From Pycnopodia helianthoides (Eukaryota > Echinodermata > Asteroidea > Forcipulatida > Asteriidae), in contig CM063247.1 of the NCBI GenBank assembly GCA_032158295.1, positions 17,524,009 to 17,588,008 on the forward strand: 64,000 nucleotides of DNA, read 5' to 3'. This document shows, piece after piece, positions 10,607-21,669 of the stretch; within the stretch, counting starts at the first letter, position 1, and every line of letters starts with the position of its first letter. Below the pieces are notes generated by a model that did not search any database, had not been told where the DNA came from, and saw nothing but the letters and a program-made list of their open reading frames with translations. The position numbers and the translations under genes are program-made.

Positions 10607-11821
10607 GTAAGTTTACTGACTTTTGAATAGGTTTCTTAAAGGTAGCTTGTAAATTGTTTTGCACTAAATTGTTTTATGTGTGTATTAAACAATGTGCATG
10701 CAGGACCAGCTGTGCAAGACTGGTCAGTTATCAATTAGTGTTTCCTTTTGTTTGCCTTTGGTAAAGTGTTTGGTTTTGATTTTGCATAAATGAAAACTTA
10801 TATGATGGTGTCAGTTAAATTTCATTTAAAAGTTTTTTCAGGGGTTTAAATAAATCAAATTAATTTATTGTAGAGGATCTTTAGAAGTTTAATTCAGTTT
10901 AGTTTTGTGTTTATTTGTTTTTCTTTGTTTTATTGTTAATGTAAAACAATATTTGACCTTGGCAGAACTGTTGCTGTAATGTTTTTCTTTTAAATTTTTG
11001 CTGTCGCAACTTAAGAATAATGATAAGCACTGAAACTTGTTATCACTACATTAATGTGTAAGTAAGCGTTTTAACTAATGCAGTATGCAGTAGTCAACAT
11101 GCTGATTTTTTTTTTTTTAAGAAAGCAAATAACTAATTTTTAAGCAGAAATGTAGCATAAAAACAGCACCAGCTTTTTGGGCCCCATGGGCGCCATTTCT
11201 CAATCACCCCCTCTTCCAGACCCTCCTGTATACATGTACCACACGTTCATAGAGGGTGTTTTAACATGTGATGACATTGTAATAATTAGTAATTGAATTT
11301 TTATTCCTCTAAATATCGCTTTAATGCTTCCAGGTGTAATAGTTTGCACAGTAAGAAATCTGTCAAATATTTATGGTAAACTTTTAAAGCACCCTCATGT
11401 GTTTCCACATCTCCCTCTGGGCCAACGTTAGTCGACTTGTGGGCATTCTATACATCGGGATGTGGGATTGCTCAAGTCGACCTGTAACCGAGAGACAATC
11501 AGAAAAACTTAAATATCGTCAACGCAAGGCGAAAAAACACTTGATAAAACTATTGTTTAATAGGAAATGGTGCAATTATAGACTTATTTCCGTGTTTGTG
11601 TTTTTATTTACCTATCAACTGGATTGGAAGTTACGGGAATTCTGTGCCAGGTTACAGGCTTCTTAACGGGTTCAAAACGGGTCGCATGTCAGGTCGCCAT
11701 TGAAAATTGGTAACACTGACGCAATGGTGAAGTCATGTTTTCACATACCTAAGTGACGTTGTAAGCTACAATTTTTTTATAAAATTTGTACCGATTTGAG
11801 ATTTTCATAATCAAAGCATGA
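10607..11821. other. PDE8 intron, AT-rich
   Basis: I see no gene. Around 11390-11420 a short GCACCCTC..GTGTTTCC block resembles 43705-43730, so a small diverged repeat fragment is likely. The open frame at 11397-11666 has no recognisable protein. Confidence 0.5.
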
Positions 11822-14800
11822 GAAAAACTAGACTAGAGGGAAGTAAGATGACAAAGAAAACTAGACTAGAGGGAACTAGAGGGAAGTAAGATGACAAAGA
11901 AAACTAGACTAGAGGGAAGTAAAATGACAAATAAAACTAGACTAGGGGGAACTAGAGGGAAGTAAGATGACAAAGAAAACTAGACTAGAGGGAAGTAAAA
12001 TGACAAATAAAACTAGACTAGGGGGAACTAGAGGGAAGTAAGATGACAAAGAAAACTAGACTAGAGGGAAGTAAAATGACAAATAAAACTAGACTAGGGG
12101 GAACTAGAGGGAAGTAAGATGACAAAGAAAACTAGACTAGAGGGAAGTAAAATGACAAATAAAACTAGACTAGGGGGAACTAGAGGGAAGTAAGATGACA
12201 AAGAAAACTAGACTAGAGGGAAGTAAGATGACAAAGAAAACTAGACTAGAGGGAACTAGAGGGAAGTAAGATGACAAAGAAAACTAGACTAGGGGGAACT
12301 AGAGGGAAGTAAGATAACAAAGAAAACTAGACTAGAGGGAAGTAAAATGACAAATAAAACTAGACTAGGGGGAACTAGAGGGAAGTAAGATGACAAAGAA
12401 AACTAGACTAGAGGGAACTAGAGGGAAGTAAGATGACAAAGAAAACTAGACTAGAGGGAACTAGAGGGAAGTAAGATGACAAAGAAAACTAGACTAGAGG
12501 GAACTAGAGGGAAGTAAGATGACAAAGAAAACTAGACTAGAGGGAAGTAGAGGGAAGTAAGATGACAAAGAAAACTAGACTAGAGGGAACTAGAGGGAAG
12601 TAAGATGACAAAGAAAACTAGACTAGGGGGAACTAGAGGGAAGTAAGATGACAAAGAAAACTAGACTAGGGGGAACTAGAGGGAAGTAAGATGACAAAGA
12701 AAACTAGACTAGAGGGAACTAGAGGGAAGTAAGATGACAAAGAAAACTAGACTAGGGGAACTAGAGGGAAGTAAGATGACAAAGAAAACTAGACTAGAGG
12801 GAAGTAGAGGGAAGTAAGATGACAAAGAAAACTAGACTAGAGGGAAGTAGAGGGAAGTAAGATGACAAAGAAAACTAGACTAGAGGGAACTAGAGGGAAG
12901 TAAGATGACAAAGAAAAACTAGACTAGAGGGAACTAGAGGGAAGTAAGATGACAAAGAAAACTAGACTAGGGGGAACTAGAGGGAAGTAAGATGACAAAG
13001 AAAACTAGACTAGAGGGAAGTAAGATGACAAAGAAAACTAGACTAGAGGGAACTAGAGGGAAGTAAGATGACAAAGAAAACTAGACTAGGGGGAACTAGA
13101 GGGAAGTAAGATGACAAAGAAAACTAGACTAGAGGGAACTAGAGGGAAGTAAAATGACAAAGAAAACTAGACTAGGGGGAACTAGAGGGAAGTAAAATGA
13201 CAAATAAAACTAGACTAGGGGGAACTAGAGGGAAGTAAGATGACAAAGAAAACTAGACTAGGGGGAACTAGAGGGAAGTAAGATGACAAAGAAAACTAGA
13301 CTGGGGGAACTAGAGGGAAGTAAGATAACAAAGAAAACTAGACTAGAGGGAAGTAAAATGACAAATAAAACTAGACTAGGGGGAACTAGAGGGAAGTAAG
13401 ATGACAAAGAAAACTAGACTAGGGGGAACTAGAGGGAAGTAAGATGACAAAGAAAACTAGACTAGAGGGAACTAGAGGGAAGTAAGATGACAAAGAAAAC
13501 TAGACTAGGGGGAACTAGAGGGAAGTAAGATAACAAAGAAAACTAGACTAGAGGGAAGTAAAATGACAAATAAAACTAGACTAGGGGGAACTAGAGGGAA
13601 GTAAGATGACAAAGAAAACTAGACTAGAGGGAACTAGAGGGAAGTAAGATGACAAAGAAAACTAGACTAGAGGGAAGTAAAATGACAAATAAAACTAGAC
13701 TAGGGGGAACTAGAGGGAAGTAAGATGACAAAGAAAACTAGACTAGGGGGAACTAGAGGGAAGTAAGATGACAAAGAAAACTAGACTAGAGGGAACTAGA
13801 GGGAAGTAAGATGACAAAGAAAACTAGACTAGGGGGAACTAGAGGGAAGTAAGATAACAAAGAAAACTAGACTAGAGGGAAGTAAAATGACAAATAAAAC
13901 TAGACTAGGGGGAACTAGAGGGAAGTAAGATGACAGAAAACTAGACTAGAGGGAACTAGAGGGAAGTAAGATGACAAAGAAAACTAGACTAGAGGGAACT
14001 AGAGGGAAGTAAGATGACAAAGAAAACTAGACTAGAGGGAACTAGAGGGAAGTAAGATGACAAAGAAAACTAGACTAGAGGGAAGTAGAGGGAAGTAAGA
14101 TGACAAAGAAAACTAGACTAGAGGGAACTAGAGGGAAGTAAGATGACAAAGAAAACTAGACTAGGGGGAACTAGAGGGAAGTAAGATGACAAAGAAAACT
14201 AGACTAGGGGGAACTAGAGGGAAGTAAGATGACAAAGAAAACTAGACTAGAGGGAACTAGAGGGAAGTAAGATGACAAAGAAAACTAGACTAGGGGGAAC
14301 TAGAGGGAAGTAAGATGACAAAGAAAACTAGACTAGAGGGAAGTAGAGGGAAGTAAGATGACAAAGAAAACTAGACTAGAGGGAAGTAGAGGGAAGTAAG
14401 ATGACAAAGAAAACTAGACTAGAGGGAACTAGAGGGAAGTAAGATGACAAAGAAAACTAGACTAGAGGGAACTAGAGGGAAGTAAGATGACAAAGAAAAC
14501 TAGACTAGGGGGAACTAGAGGGAAGTAAGATGACAAAGAAAACTAGACTAGAGGGAAGTAGAGGGAAGTAAGATGACAAAGAAAACTAGACTAGGGGGAA
14601 CTAGAGGGAAGTAAGATGACAAAGAAAACTAGACTAGGGGAACTAGAGGGAAGTAAGATGACAAAGAAAACTAGACTAGAGGGAACTAGAGGGAAGTAAG
14701 ATGACAAAAAAACTAGACTAGAGGGAATAGAGGGAAGTAAGATGACAAAGAAAACTAGACTAGAGGGAACTAGAGGGAAGTAAGATGACAAAGAAAACTA

Positions 14801-14885
14801 GACTAGAGGGAACTAGAGGGAAGTAAGATGACAAAGAAAACTAGACTAGGGGGAACTAGAGGGAAGTAAGATGACAAAGAAAACT
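11822..14885. repeat. 3-kb minisatellite, 43-bp and 33-bp units
   Basis: The tandem array is built from AACTAGACTAGAGGGAACTA + GAGGGAAGTAAGATGACAAAGAA (43 bp). A short form (33 bp) lacks one CTAGAGGGAA decamer. Variants alternate AGAGGG/GGGGG in the first half, AACTAG/AGTAG at the decamer, and AAGAAA/AATAAA or AGATGA/AAATGA in the second. On the order of 70 units fit the length. The order of variants repeats with an offset of about 1.54 kb (for example the GTAG variant at 12547, 12803, 12847 versus 14085, 14343, 14387), which shows block duplication. It is non-coding; open frames through it are artefacts. Confidence 0.95.
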
Positions 14886-14888
14886 TTT

Positions 14889-15100
14889 GAGACCTCACGC
14901 GTGAGGTCTCGAAATCAACCATCTAAAAGCACACAACTTCGTGTGACAAGGGTTTTTTTTTTCTTCCATTATTATCTCGCAACTTCGACGACCAATTGAG
15001 TTCAATTCACAGGTTTGTTATTTTGTGCATATGTTGAGATACACCAAGTGAGAAGACTGGTCTTTAACAATTACCAAAGGTGTCCAGTGTCTATATTGTT
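14889..15100. mobile_element. Half of a palindrome-containing MITE-like repeat
   Basis: A perfect 22-bp palindrome at 14889-14910 (GAGACCTCACG and its complement) is followed by about 190 bp (CACACAACTTCGTGTGACAAG, then GAGATACACCAAGTGAGAAG). From memory this resembles one arm of an abundant echinoderm MITE that ends in AGTGTCCACTGCCTTTAA-like sequence. Only this arm is present, and the minisatellite abuts it where the other arm would be. The family assignment is inference. Confidence 0.5.
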
Positions 15101-15274
15101 AGTTATGACATCAACGAGATATGAAATTTTGAATTATGAAATTTCAACTTCTGGTTTTGACTGGAAGTAAAGGTCACATAGGTACAATACTTCAAGAGCT
15201 TTCGTATGGTGCAAATACCTTGTACTGTATGTAGCACCTATGGCTCTCCAGATACTTGGGTAAAATAATAGTAA

Positions 15275-16784
15275 CTAGACATTAGGTGTTTGTGAACAAA
15301 CACAAAGCTGTTCCGTTTTTTTAAAACTTTGATGAAACGCTCCAAACCTTTAAAGTGAGCCTGACTTTGAGATAGAAGACCCTTGATCATTGACAGGGCT
15401 TTGTGGTTCAGAAAAAGATATTTTTATGATTTGAACTTCCTGTTTAGACCGGAAGGAAAGGTCAAAGTTGGGTCATGTGTATGAATAAAATGACAAGTGT
15501 GTCACAAGCTACAAGACACCACAGTGATAGGGAATTTATGACATGTGGTTCAGGAGATATGATTTTTATTTGAATTTCCTGTTTGCCTTTGAATAAAATG
15601 TCAAATGTGCAATAAGCTACCAGACAGCTCAAAGATTAGGACTTTATGACATGCAGTTCAGGAGATATGACTTGTATACTTTGAACATCCTGTTTGGACC
15701 GGAAGGAAAGGTCAAAATTGGGTGATCTTTTTTAATAAAACGTCTCAAGTTTTGTAACCTATATAACAACACAAACATCACAACTTTATGACATGTGGTT
15801 CAGGAGATATGATTGTTTGCATTTTGGAGCTTCCTGTTTGGACCGGAAGTAAAGGTCAAAGTGGGTCATCCGTATAAACAAAATGTCACGAGTGTTGTAA
15901 GCTACAAGACATCACAAACATTACGACTTTATGACATGTGGTTCAGGAGGTATGATTTTTTAAAGTAATAAGTTTGAATTACTGTAACTTGATACCCGAT
16001 GAAAAAAAAGTTTTTTTCATACTAATCCCAATCAAATGCCTTTAAAAAACACCTTATGCACAAATCAAATGGGGGTATGTACTAACTAATTAGTCCACCT
16101 TCGGTTAGGAATAAACAGCAGCGCAATCTCAGACACACTGCCGTGATTGCGCAACCCAGTGTTTTATCCATTGGGTTATATTTATCAATTTAATCGTTGA
16201 TTACCATGATGGTACAATGTATTTTTGTTATTTTTAGTGGCCTGGAATAACTTTTAGTTAAAGCATATTACTTTTAAAAGTTATTTGTGGATTTTAAGTA
16301 ACTAAATTGTACTTATTTTGAAATTTGACCAACTAAATATTTACACTTATAGAGCCTTTGGTTTTGTACACAGATACAACACTCGCAATAAATGACGTCA
16401 TTGTGACGTCGTCTGTAATTTTAGGGCGGAAGGCACAAACAGTATACCACACGTCTAAAACTGAAAACAAGTTTGACAATCGGGGGTATACTTTTTGAGA
16501 TATGGTGCTCACAAGGTTGGCTAATTAAATATTCACCTCGCTGTAGAGTGGCTAATTAATTAAGAATTTTAACATTTATTACATTTAGAGTAAAGTTTAT
16601 GTTCTAAGCTTTAATTTTATATAGGATCTATCTCTTTTATATTTACGCTTTAGGATAAAAGGCTTTAAACAAAAAAAGGTGCAAATGCAATGGGATTTAG
16701 ACAGATACAAAGAATAAGAACAAAAAATAAAAATCTTGAGGAAAACAAAACCTGTTCCGACTTCTAAGAGAAGTCGGAACAGCT
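15275..16784 (-). mobile_element. HINE/Helitron-like element A with class-a tandem repeats
   Basis: In minus orientation the 5' end is a 13-bp perfect hairpin (TGTTCCGACTTCT, 16753-16781) and the 3' end is GGAACAGCTTT plus a GTGTTTGT/ACAAACAC hairpin (15286-15303), then CTAG (15275-15278) followed by T. Between them are about 750 bp shared with 21170-21635 and 22094-22870, then a core of about four diverged 120-145-bp repeats with CTTCCTGTTTGGACCGGAAG, AAAGGTCA and CAGGAGATATGA. A 3' hairpin plus CTRR is the Helitron hallmark, and a tandem core is typical of helentron-associated elements (DINE-1, bivalve pearl, sea urchin Tsp). It has no coding capacity. Confidence 0.7.
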
Positions 16785-16795
16785 AATAAAAATAA

Positions 16796-17960
16796 CTAGA
16801 GATAGTGATTGTTAACACATCACAAAGCTGTTCCTATTCTTGACCTAGAAAGATTGTTTCAGTAACAAAAAAAATGAAATTAAAGAAATTGAAAATCGGT
16901 TGTGATATGGTTCCACTTCCGGTTGACCCAGAAAAAAGGTCATCAAAGGGTCAAGGTAACAAAAAGTCAATTTTTAATGCTAAAAGGATCTATAACTGAA
17001 AAGAAATTGAAAATCGGTTGTGTAGTTCTTGAGATATGGTCCCACTTCCGGTTGACCCGGAAGTAAAGGTCAACTTGGGGTCACGGTAACCCAAATTCAA
17101 TATTCAATGCTCAAGGGGTCTACAACTGAAAAGAAATTTAAAATCGGGTGTGTACTTCTTGAGATATGGTCCCACTTCCGGTTGACCCAGAAATAAAGGT
17201 CATCAAGGGGTCACGGTAACCGAAGTTCAATTTTTAATGCTCAAAGGATCTATAACTGAAAAGATATTAAAAATCGGTTGTGTATATAGTTCTTGAGAAA
17301 TGGTCCCACTTCTGGTTGACCTGGAAGTAAAGGTCAACATTGGGTCACGGTACCGGTAACCCAAATTCAATCTTCAATGCTCAAAGGGTCTTTAACTGAA
17401 AAGAAATTGCTAATCGGTTTTGTACTTCTTGAGATATGGTCCCACTTCCAATTGACCCAGAAGTAAAGGTCAACATGGGGTCACGGTAACCCAAATTTAA
17501 TCTTCTATGCTCAAAGGGTCTAAATAACTGAAAAGAAATTGAAAATCGTTTGTGTATACTTCTTGAGATATGGTCCCACTTCCGGTTTACCCGGAAGTAA
17601 AGGTCAACATGGGGTCACGGTAAACCAAGGCTAATCTCCAATGCCCAAGGAGTCTATAACTGAAAAAGTATAAAAATCAGCTGTGTAATTCTTGAGATAT
17701 GGTCCCACTTCCGGTTGACCCGGAAGTAAAGGTTAACTGTGGGTCACGGTCAAAAAGGCTAATCTTCAATGCCCAAGGAGTCTATAATTGTAAAAAGTTT
17801 GAAAATCGGCTGTGTACTTCTTGTGATATGGTCCCATTTCCGGTTGACATGGAAGTAAAGGTCAACATGGGGTCACGGTAAACCAAGGCTAATATCCAAT
17901 GCCCAAGAAGTGTCTACCTGTAAAAAGTTTGAAAATCGACTGTGTACTTCTTGAGATGGT
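16796..17960 (-). mobile_element. HINE/Helitron-like element B, eight class-b repeats, 5' truncated
   Basis: The minus-orientation 3' end is at CTAG 16796-16799, preceded (in that orientation) by a GTGAT..ATCAC hairpin and GGAACAGCTTT. It extends rightward through eight units of about 129-136 bp. Each unit carries GAGATATGGTCCCACTTCCG, GGAAGTAAAGGTCAACATGG, a GGTCACGGTAACC block and an AACTGAAAAGAAATT block. ACTTCCGG and CCGGAAGT in each unit form an 8-bp inverted repeat around TTGAC. It loses similarity near 17960 with no 5' hairpin. It lies 11 bp from the 5' end of element A, so the two are head-to-tail. Confidence 0.7.
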
Positions 17961-17983
17961 GCTGCAAAGATTTTCATCTCACT

Positions 17984-18117
17984 GGTACGCTGTCCTTATC
18001 CACAAGGATAAAACACGAGTCTCGAAGTGTGACGTCAGATGTTCGGGCTAAGTAGGCCCTAGACTGGTATGCTGTACTTATCCGCAAGGATAAGACCAGC
18101 CTCAAAGTGTGACGTCA
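17984..18117. repeat. Tandem ~78-bp duplication with TGACGTCA
   Basis: Two adjacent units (about 17984-18062 and 18063 onward) share CTGGTAYGCTGT, CTTATCC-CAAGGATAA (a hairpin), AAGTGTGACGTCAG and ATGTTCGGGCTAAGTAGGCCCT. The second unit is split by the 446-bp MITE, and its remainder resumes at 18565. Confidence 0.85.
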
Positions 18118-18118
18118 G

Positions 18119-18564
18119 GGGTGCGTTCCACTTGCGCAAACAGATCGCAACCTTTCGCGCAAAAGTTTTGTGATTGTTTGCGACGATTGGAACGATTTGT
18201 TGCGCACTTAAATAATGGCGGCGCACTGTAATGGAGATGGAGACACACCGGAGTGTATTATTTGTAGCGTTGGCTTAAGTAGTCTCTTTTATTCATCACG
18301 ACATCAACTTATTGAGTTGTTATTTCAACTCCACTGAAAAAAACATTTTAATTGTTTTCTTTACAAGAAAAAAACGTGGTCTGCTAACCTTTCAGTTATC
18401 TTCATGCTGTCCGCCATTTTTCAAACCACCCACCAACACCTCAGAAATACGTTCGCCTACGGTTGCTAAGGTTGCCAGCGTTGGCAGCGCACAACTCGTT
18501 CCACTCGAAATTGTTGGCAAACGTGCACAAACGTTGGCAACGTTTGCGCAAGTGGAACGCACCC
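18119..18564. mobile_element. 446-bp MITE with terminal inverted repeats and CAG target duplication
   Basis: The ends are GGGTGCGTTCCACTTGCGCA and its reverse complement, continuing for at least 23 bp of perfect inverted repeat. CAG occurs at 18116-18118 and again at 18565-18567. The neighbouring undisturbed unit reads GACGTCAGATGTTCGGG, exactly the sequence expected before insertion. No transposase is encoded, and the 90-codon frame at 18312 has no similarity I know. A 3-bp duplication is compatible with the PIF/Harbinger group, although CAG differs from the usual TWA. Confidence 0.85.
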
Positions 18565-18567
18565 CAG

Positions 18568-19018
18568 ATGTTCGGGCTAAGTAGGCCCTTCGCTCGGCCC
18601 CAGCGGCCTATCCAGGACCGCTGGGATGGGCTATAATCGGCTTGCACAGATTCTTGTTCAGGAAGTACGTCATGCGTGCAGTGCTTGCAGTGTGAGTGTG
18701 ATGCATGATGGGACTGAGCATTAACCAATGAGCGTGCTTGATACGTTTGCCCATCCCAGCGCCTTTGGTTTTAAGGCAAGGTGCTAGGGACGAGCGAAAG
18801 TAGGCCCCTACATGTGACATTGGTCAAGTCTCAACACTCGGTGGCGCTATAACAGTTTTTATACTATAACCTTTATTCTGCTCTAAACTTTAACAGGTTT
18901 CACAGTTAAAACCAAAGTGCACTGAACGAATGCAAGAAACATTGATCACTAGAGGGCGTTCCAAAACAATTTGGTTGCGCACGCTTGTTTATGTTGATGT
19001 GTGATTGAGTGGAGCACA
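18568..19018. other. Non-coding segment with inverted flanks
   Basis: The segment begins with GCTAAGTAGGCCCTTCGCTCG and has the inverse-like GACGAGCGAAAGTAGGCCCC near 18790. CAGCG..CTGGGATGGG near 18600-18630 and CCCATCCCAGCG near 18750 are also complementary. The whole may be a diverged foldback element. No gene is visible. Confidence 0.45.
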
Positions 19019-19395
19019 CAAGTCAACTGAAGCAAATTATTCAATGCGAACTTGTGATGTCAAAATTCGTTTCACATTCACAAGAAGTATGAACCGCTGA
19101 TAAAGCAAACTAAACCCGACTTAGGGCCTAGTTTATGGTTCTGCTTATACCGCCAAATTTTGCGCTTACGATGACCTTTCTCCGCTTACTGTGCAAGTGC
19201 CAAATATCCGCGCTAGCTTTGACAATGCGCAGTAGCGATTAGGATACGCACGCAATCAAGTAAACATTCCCTGCTAAGCTGTGAATTACGCTTAACGTAA
19301 ACACAGAATTCGCTGCTTCCGTAAGCACTGTTTCTTTCCTTATACACAGACCCATGAAATTTGGCCCATTTTCACAAGATTTTTCATGTGAATCA
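19019..19395. repeat. Local duplication, copy 1
   Basis: Similar over most of its length to 19524-19915. Shared blocks include TTGTGATGTCAAAATTCGT, AAAGCAAACTAAACCCGA, CCTTTCTCC-CTTACTGTGCAA and TTCCCTGCTAAGCTGT, and the order is the same. Substitutions are frequent. The frame on the minus strand near 19239-19469 has a relative in copy 2, but no known protein is recognised. Confidence 0.75.
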
Positions 19396-19523
19396 AAGTT
19401 CCCTTCATATATCATGGAATGGCACAAGTAAACCCGGTTCATACTTCCGGGAATGTGAATGTGATACAAATTTTACGTCGTGGGGGCTGTTTTTGCAGCA
19501 AAAGTTTTGCAGGATTTGGGAAA

Positions 19524-19915
19524 AAGTCAACTAACGCGAACTATTCATTGCGAATTTGTGATGTCAAAATTCGTATCGATTTGCATTCGCAGGAAATATG
19601 AACATGATGAACCGGGTTGATGTAGTAAGTAATGTAGTAAGTAAAGCAAACTAAACCCGATATAGGGCCCAGTTTATGGTTCAGCTGCTTACCGCCCAAA
19701 TTTGCACTTATGATCACCTTTCTCCACTTACTGTGCAAGCGCCAAATATCTGCACTAGCTTTATAAAGCTATAAGAATGCACAGTAACGATGAGGATAAG
19801 CACGCGCTCAAGCAAACGTTCCCTGCTAAGCTGTAAAATACTCCTAACGTAAGCGCACAATTCCCTGATTCCGTAAGCCCTGTTTCTTTCCTCATGGTAT
19901 AAGCAGAGCCATGTA
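19524..19915. repeat. Local duplication, copy 2
   Basis: Second copy of the 19019-19395 block. Between the copies, GGTTCATACTTCC-GGGAATGTGAATG (about 19436-19462) is the reverse complement of a segment in copy 1, so an inverted component is also present. Confidence 0.75.
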
Positions 19916-19925
19916 AGCCACTGCT

Positions 19926-20140
19926 TCTTAAAGGAATTGGGTACTTTTTGTAACACAAAACACAATGTCCATAGACTTACCTTAAACTTACAGTTTGAAG
20001 ATTTATAATGGTAATAGAAAGCTTCCCTTGAAATATTACTTGCTGAGGTGCTGTAGTTTTGAGAATGAGTAAGACAATGTAACCAAAATAATTTTCGTCT
20101 CTTTCAAACAGCACATAAAGTAGCTAAACACAGCAAATTA
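19926..20140. mobile_element. Truncated TTAA-type MITE end (tentative)
   Basis: The sequence begins CTTAAAGGAATTGGGTACTTT, which resembles the TTAAAGG-starting ends of MITEs common in echinoderm DNA, such as the complete one at 55118-55495. No matching right end is present before the 46-bp array. Confidence 0.35.
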
Positions 20141-20150
20141 TGCATACAAG

Positions 20151-20566
20151 GTAACCAGACACAATACCATGCCTCATGTACAATTTGTGATACAAGGTAG
20201 CCAGACACAATACCATGCCTCATGTACAATTTGTGATACAAGGTAGCCAGACACAATACCATGCCTCATGTACAATTTGTGATACAAGGTAGCCAGACAC
20301 AATACCATGCCTCATGTACAATTTGTGATACAAGGTAACCAGACACAATACCATGCCTCATGTACAATTTGTGATACAAGGTAGCCAGACACAATACCAT
20401 GCCTCATGTACAATTTGTGATACAAGGTAGCCAGACACAATACCATGCCTCATGTACAATTTGTGATACAAGGTAGCCAGACACAATACCATGCCTCATG
20501 TACAATTTGTGATACAAGGTAGCCAGACACAATACCATGCCTCATGTACAATTTGTGATACAAGGT
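20151..20566. repeat. Nine-copy 46-bp tandem repeat
   Basis: The CAGACAC motif starts at 20156, 20202, 20248, 20294, 20340, 20386, 20432, 20478 and 20524, exactly 46 bp apart. The unit reads GTAGCCAGACACAATACCAT then GCCTCATGTACAATTTGTGATACAAG. Units 1 and 5 carry GTAACC, and the rest are essentially identical. This homogeneity implies a recent expansion. Confidence 0.95.
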
Positions 20567-20581
20567 ATATTCTGCTCATTT

Positions 20582-20590
20582 GCTTATAAA
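20582..20590 (+). promoter_or_regulatory. Possible TATA box upstream of an unrecognised ORF
   Basis: GCTTATAAAAGCAGCTC lies just after the 46-bp array and about 95 bp before an ATG at 20679. It resembles a metazoan TATA element, but AT-rich DNA produces such matches by chance. Confidence 0.3.
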
Positions 20591-20678
20591 AGCAGCTCTA
20601 TGAAACTGAGCCACTCAACCACCAGAGAAACGTCGGTTTTTTTCCATCATAATAAAATCTTTGCTTTTTCTCTTCAAA

Positions 20679-21129
20679 ATGGCAATTACCCGAAGTAAAG
20701 CGAAATACTGGAATTTTTATTTGGGCAAATGGATCCCCGGCACACCCAAGATGACTTAACCCGTAAGATCATTCCAAATCTCAGGCGGTCTTTTTTCTTC
20801 GTTCATGCTGTCGCCTGAAACGAACCCGGTGATTACACCGACGATGCCACGGTACACGATGAGAGCTTCTCAAATTTTGGGAATAAGTTTAGACTTGTGT
20901 TAGTCGGTGACCGTGAGAAATCTATGTGTATTTAACAAAAAACGGGACTAGGACTTATCAAGTTAAGAATTTTACAATTTTCGACAATTCAAATCAAGTT
21001 TTACGCTGTACCCATCAATTACAAAATTTGCCTGGGGATACAGGTTTTTTTTCTACTTACACTGTTTCAATAAGTTTTGATGCTTTTAAAATGGCTGTCA
21101 ATAAATTATACAAGTTTTTTGCAGTATAG
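20679..21129 (+). pseudogene. Unrecognised broken ORF (~150 codons over three frames)
   Basis: An ATG at 20679 opens MAITRSKAKYWNFYLGKWIP and stops after 26 codons. A second frame continues with RKIIPNLRRSFFFVHAVA, a stop, then NEPGDYTDDATVHDESFSNF up to about 20930. A third frame (from ATG 20926) gives 67 codons ending YKFFAV at 21129. The three pieces abut without overlap loss, as two frameshifts would produce. I do not recognise the protein. The upstream TATA-like site and the adjacent homogeneous tandem repeat make a decayed small gene or mobile-element ORF possible. Chance juxtaposition is the alternative. Confidence 0.3.
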
Positions 21130-21169
21130 AACGTGTAATTTAAGCTAAATCGAATAATGATGTTTCCGG

Positions 21170-21635
21170 AAGTTGGGTTTGCTTACACTTGAAGAGCCAT
21201 TGTGTTTGTGCACAGACACAAAACGTGCAATACATGACGTCATGGTGACATCGTCCAGAATTTAAGGCCATCGAATATTTAAACAGTACCCCAAAACTAT
21301 AACATTGAAAAAAATTAACAATCGGACGTATACTTTTTAAGATATGGCGGTCTAAAGATCGACTTATTAAATATTCATGCCGTTATAGCTAAGTAAATTA
21401 ATTAATTAATTTAAGCTAATTACATTTCACCAAAACTTCAAGACCTAAGCTTGAATATGATATAGGATATGACTCTTTTATACTAAGCCGGAAGTATGAC
21501 TTTTGGCCGTGACAAAATGCCCTGTTAAACCTATGGGCTTTTGACAAAAGGAAAGAATAATAATAATAAAAACAAATAAAAATCTTGACGAAAACAAAAC
21601 CTGTTCCAACTTCTAAGAGAAGTCGGAACAGCTAA
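21170..21635 (-). mobile_element. HINE/Helitron-like element C, 3' truncated
   Basis: The segment shares the 5' arm of elements A and D: GAGCCATTGTGTTTGTGCAC, TGACGTCA, TACTTTTTAAGATATGG, AATAAAAATCTTGACGAAAAC. It ends at the TGTTCCAACTTCT/AGAAGTCGGAACA hairpin (21602-21630). The tandem core and CTAG end are missing. Confidence 0.65.
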
Positions 21636-21669
21636 TAATAACGAAGTCTTATAAAGTGCACATATCCAC

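Noticed and set aside
14591..14791. Minus-strand 66-codon frame rich in Leu/Pro/Ser/Phe
   Set aside because: It lies wholly inside the minisatellite, and its repeating peptide follows from the 43-bp unit.
17699..17881. Short peptide repeats encoded by the class-b units
   Set aside because: Open in only some units. The unit length is often not a multiple of three, so no protein repeat is maintained.
18312..18728. Frames inside and beside the 446-bp MITE
   Set aside because: No similarity to transposases, and they cross the MITE boundary.
20151..20566. CRISPR-like array
   Set aside because: The 46-bp units are contiguous and identical with no variable spacers, and the DNA is eukaryotic.
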